Source: Chthonomonadales bacterium
GTDB lineage: Bacteria; Armatimonadota; Chthonomonadetes; Chthonomonadales; CAJBBX01
Length of the DNA: 64,000 nucleotides
Direction: 5' to 3'
NCBI GenBank assembly: GCA_027459625.1
Contig: DAIDHP010000006.1
Coordinates: 62,001-126,000 of the forward strand
The stretch's first letter is position 1, and each line of letters starts with the position of its first letter. The translations under genes and the position numbers were made by a program. Shown piece after piece: positions 62,325-64,000 of this stretch. Below the pieces are notes generated by a model. It was not told the origin of the DNA. It did not search any database and saw only the letters and a list, made by a program, of their open reading frames with translations.

Positions 62325-64000
62325 ATGGCTTTAACGGACAATGTGTGCAAGGAGACTCTTCCAAACGGCTTGACCCTGTTGGTCAAGGAGAACCATGCTT
62401 CACCCGTCGTGTCTCTTGTGGCGCATGTGAGGGCTGGATATTTTTACGAGCCGGATCATTGGGGCGGTATTTCTCATGTGATCGAGCATATGTTTTTCAA
62501 AGGGACGACTACGCGCCCCGGTAAGGAGTTGGTGGCGCAGGCTGTGAGGGAGATCGGAGGATACATTAACGCCGGTACCTATTATGAGGAGACTATTTAC
62601 TATATAACCCTTCCGTCCGTGAACCTGGAGAAGGGGATTGAGATACAGTCTGATATGTTCCTTCATTCTCTATTCGATGCTGGCGAGCTTGAAAGGGAGT
62701 TGGAGGTGATAATACAGGAGAGCAAGCAAAAGCACGACAATCCACACGCCATGCTCTTCGAGTCGCTGTACGCTCGCGCATTCGACTCTCACCGAATTCG
62801 CCGCTGGCGCATCGGGGAGGAGGAGACGCTTCGCTCTTTCCGCCGCGACGATCTGCTCCAATTCATCCAAAACATGTACCGACCGGAAAATATCATTCTC
62901 TCCGTTGTCGGCGATGTGGAGTCTGCGAATTTTGCTAGTTTGATTGATCGATACTGGGGGGAAATGCCTCGAGGGGTTCTCCGCAAGGATGCCTCTCCCA
63001 TGGAGCCCGAAAGGCGCGGATTTCGATATCAACGGTTGGAGGCGGACATACGCCAAAAACTCTTCGTCATCGGCTATCATGCACCGCATATGCTTCACGA
63101 GGACACGCCCGCTCTTGTGATGGCGGGGAATATTCTGTCGGATGGCAGAAGTTCTCGATTATATCGTAAATTACGCGAGGAAAAACGACTGGTGAGTTCG
63201 ATAGGGGCTGGATACGAGGGATTTTCCGAACTGGGGATTTTCACTTTGAACGGGGACAGTTTGGGATCCGATCCTTTGGAGGCGGAGCGCGCAGTATTCG
63301 AGGAGTTGCTGCGTTTGATCGACTCTGACATTCAGGATGAGGAACTGGTGCGAGTGAAGACTCGATTGCAATCAAGCAACCTCTTTGAATTGGAGGAGAC
63401 TCTCGGTATGGCGAGCAAACTCGCCAATGCGGAGGCTTACGGGGATTATCATTTGGTGGATGCGCATTTTGAAAAATTACAGGCGATGACAAAAGATCAA
63501 ACACGGGAAGCCGTATGGAAATACCTGAACCCTGAAAACGCCACACTGCTTGAATATCTTCCGCGCAACGGCGATCTTCCCGCGAGATTGGACTCTCTGG
63601 AGGAGGTGGCGCCGCAGGTATGGCAATTCGGAACGACCATTGAGGAATCGGATAATGGCGAACCCGTCGAACAGGCGCATCCCTCCCGATTAGGAAGTAT
63701 GAGCTTTATGGAATCCAAGGGATCCTTCATGATCCTCCCTAGGCGAGATCTGCCGCTTGTCGCCATTCAGATTCTTTTTCGAGGGGGGAAACGCGAAGAG
63801 GACGCCGGCAATTCCGGCATCACCCAAATGATGTTAAATTGTTCCCGAAAGAGTGCCGCGGGGCTTGGCGCGGGCGAAATATCTGAGATTATCGAGGGGT
63901 TAGGCGCCAGCTTTGGGGTGACACCAGGCATGGATCATTTCGGGTATTACATGAAACTTCCCATGGATTGCGCTTTGGAGGGGTTGGAAATTCTCGCTAA
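62325..64000 (+). CDS. M16 zinc metalloprotease (insulinase/processing-peptidase family), truncated by window end
   Basis: 558 residues visible, no stop before the window ends. The inverted zinc motif is HVIEH (His51, Glu54, His55) in GGISHVIEHMFFKGT, with the third ligand Glu132 after 76 residues in IIQESK, as the family requires. ENHASPVVSLVAHVRAGYFY, GGYINAGTYYEETIYYITLP and MYRPENIILSVVGDVE are further signatures. A second, inactive-type M16 half begins near 480 (VAIQILFRGGKREEDAGNSG). It would degrade peptides in an M16 chamber; there is no signal peptide. GGAGGAG lies six bases before ATG 62325. Confidence 0.93.
   Translation, partial: MALTDNVCKETLPNGLTLLVKENHASPVVSLVAHVRAGYFYEPDHWGGISHVIEHMFFKGTTTRPGKELVAQAVREIGGYINAGTYYEETIYYITLPSVNLEKGIEIQSDMFLHSLFDAGELERELEVIIQESKQKHDNPHAMLFESLYARAFDSHRIRRWRIGEEETLRSFRRDDLLQFIQNMYRPENIILSVVGDVESANFASLIDRYWGEMPRGVLRKDASPMEPERRGFRYQRLEADIRQKLFVIGYHAPHMLHEDTPALVMAGNILSDGRSSRLYRKLREEKRLVSSIGAGYEGFSELGIFTLNGDSLGSDPLEAERAVFEELLRLIDSDIQDEELVRVKTRLQSSNLFELEETLGMASKLANAEAYGDYHLVDAHFEKLQAMTKDQTREAVWKYLNPENATLLEYLPRNGDLPARLDSLEEVAPQVWQFGTTIEESDNGEPVEQAHPSRLGSMSFMESKGSFMILPRRDLPLVAIQILFRGGKREEDAGNSGITQMMLNCSRKSAAGLGAGEISEIIEGLGASFGVTPGMDHFGYYMKLPMDCALEGLEILA

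Noticed and set aside
1-64000. tRNA, rRNA or CRISPR content
   Set aside because: I looked for TTCRANNCC-type T-arm motifs and for regular direct repeats with spacers; none gave a foldable tRNA or an array.

Overview
The window reads as chromosomal DNA of a free-living, carbohydrate-degrading bacterium, most probably of the Armatimonadota or a related lineage. This is inferred mainly from two DUF1559-type pseudopilins (N-terminal methylation motif plus H-X9-DG ending), each followed by a tiny companion gene. Many secreted glycoside hydrolases, a large WD40/ATPase signalling protein and anaerobic-type enzymes (pyruvate:ferredoxin oxidoreductase, hydrogenase maturation factors) fit that picture. 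There are no rRNA or tRNA genes, no CRISPR array and no intact insertion sequence.

Layout. 0-3.3 kb (minus): CCA-adding enzyme (cut by the window edge), a YfhO-like membrane protein and a TPR protein behind a good promoter. 3.3-10 kb (plus): an MFS sugar-type transporter with a palindromic operator, a terminator-bearing intergenic region, then PFOR with a dihydroorotate-dehydrogenase-like partner. 10-20.2 kb (minus): a carbohydrate operon in the order solute-binding lipoprotein, two permeases, parallel beta-helix protein, GHL6-type hydrolase, GH13-type hydrolase; no transport ATPase is present. 20.2-22.95 kb (minus): small membrane protein, pseudopilin and a GntR/LacI hybrid repressor whose promoter carries two nested palindromes. 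22.95-25.1 kb: decayed genes (GH27 and LD-carboxypeptidase remnants), a small Met/Pro-rich protein and a block of inverted repeats. 25.1-27.8 kb (plus): GH29 alpha-L-fucosidase coupled to an SGNH esterase.

27.8-35.9 kb (minus): housekeeping block purL-purF-unknown-purM-HAD-scpA-scpB, with a promoter in front of purL. 36-39.7 kb (plus): LacI regulator, second pseudopilin with lipoprotein partner (FNR-like box upstream), terminator, sialidase-like protein. 39.8-51.8 kb (minus): aldehyde dehydrogenase, the AAA/WD40 and SARP-type pair, MFS exporter, N-acetylmuramoyl-alanine amidase, GH53 galactanase and a primary-like sigma factor. 52.2-56.4 kb (plus): SecD-P1-like protein, DUF2089, SHOCT-like protein, WalJ-like hydrolase, CBS-GGDEF protein. 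56.4-62.1 kb (minus): RidA, hypB, hypA, hydrogenase maturation protease, an overlapping pair of secreted proteins, and BON-like and PII-like small proteins. 62.3 kb to the end (plus): an M16 zinc protease cut by the window edge.

The most unusual element is the two-gene unit at 41.46-46.97 kb. A transcription factor with a SARP/BTAD front half and an AAA_35-like ATPase back half lies 12 bases upstream of a membrane-anchored protein with a homologous ATPase and about 14 WD40 repeats. In front of the regulator are two tandem 11-base repeats (TGTCACA core), the spacing known for SARP operators. The regulator's ATPase has lost the Walker B glutamate that its partner keeps. I infer a membrane-sensor/transcription-factor pair that regulates itself; the signal and targets are unknown.
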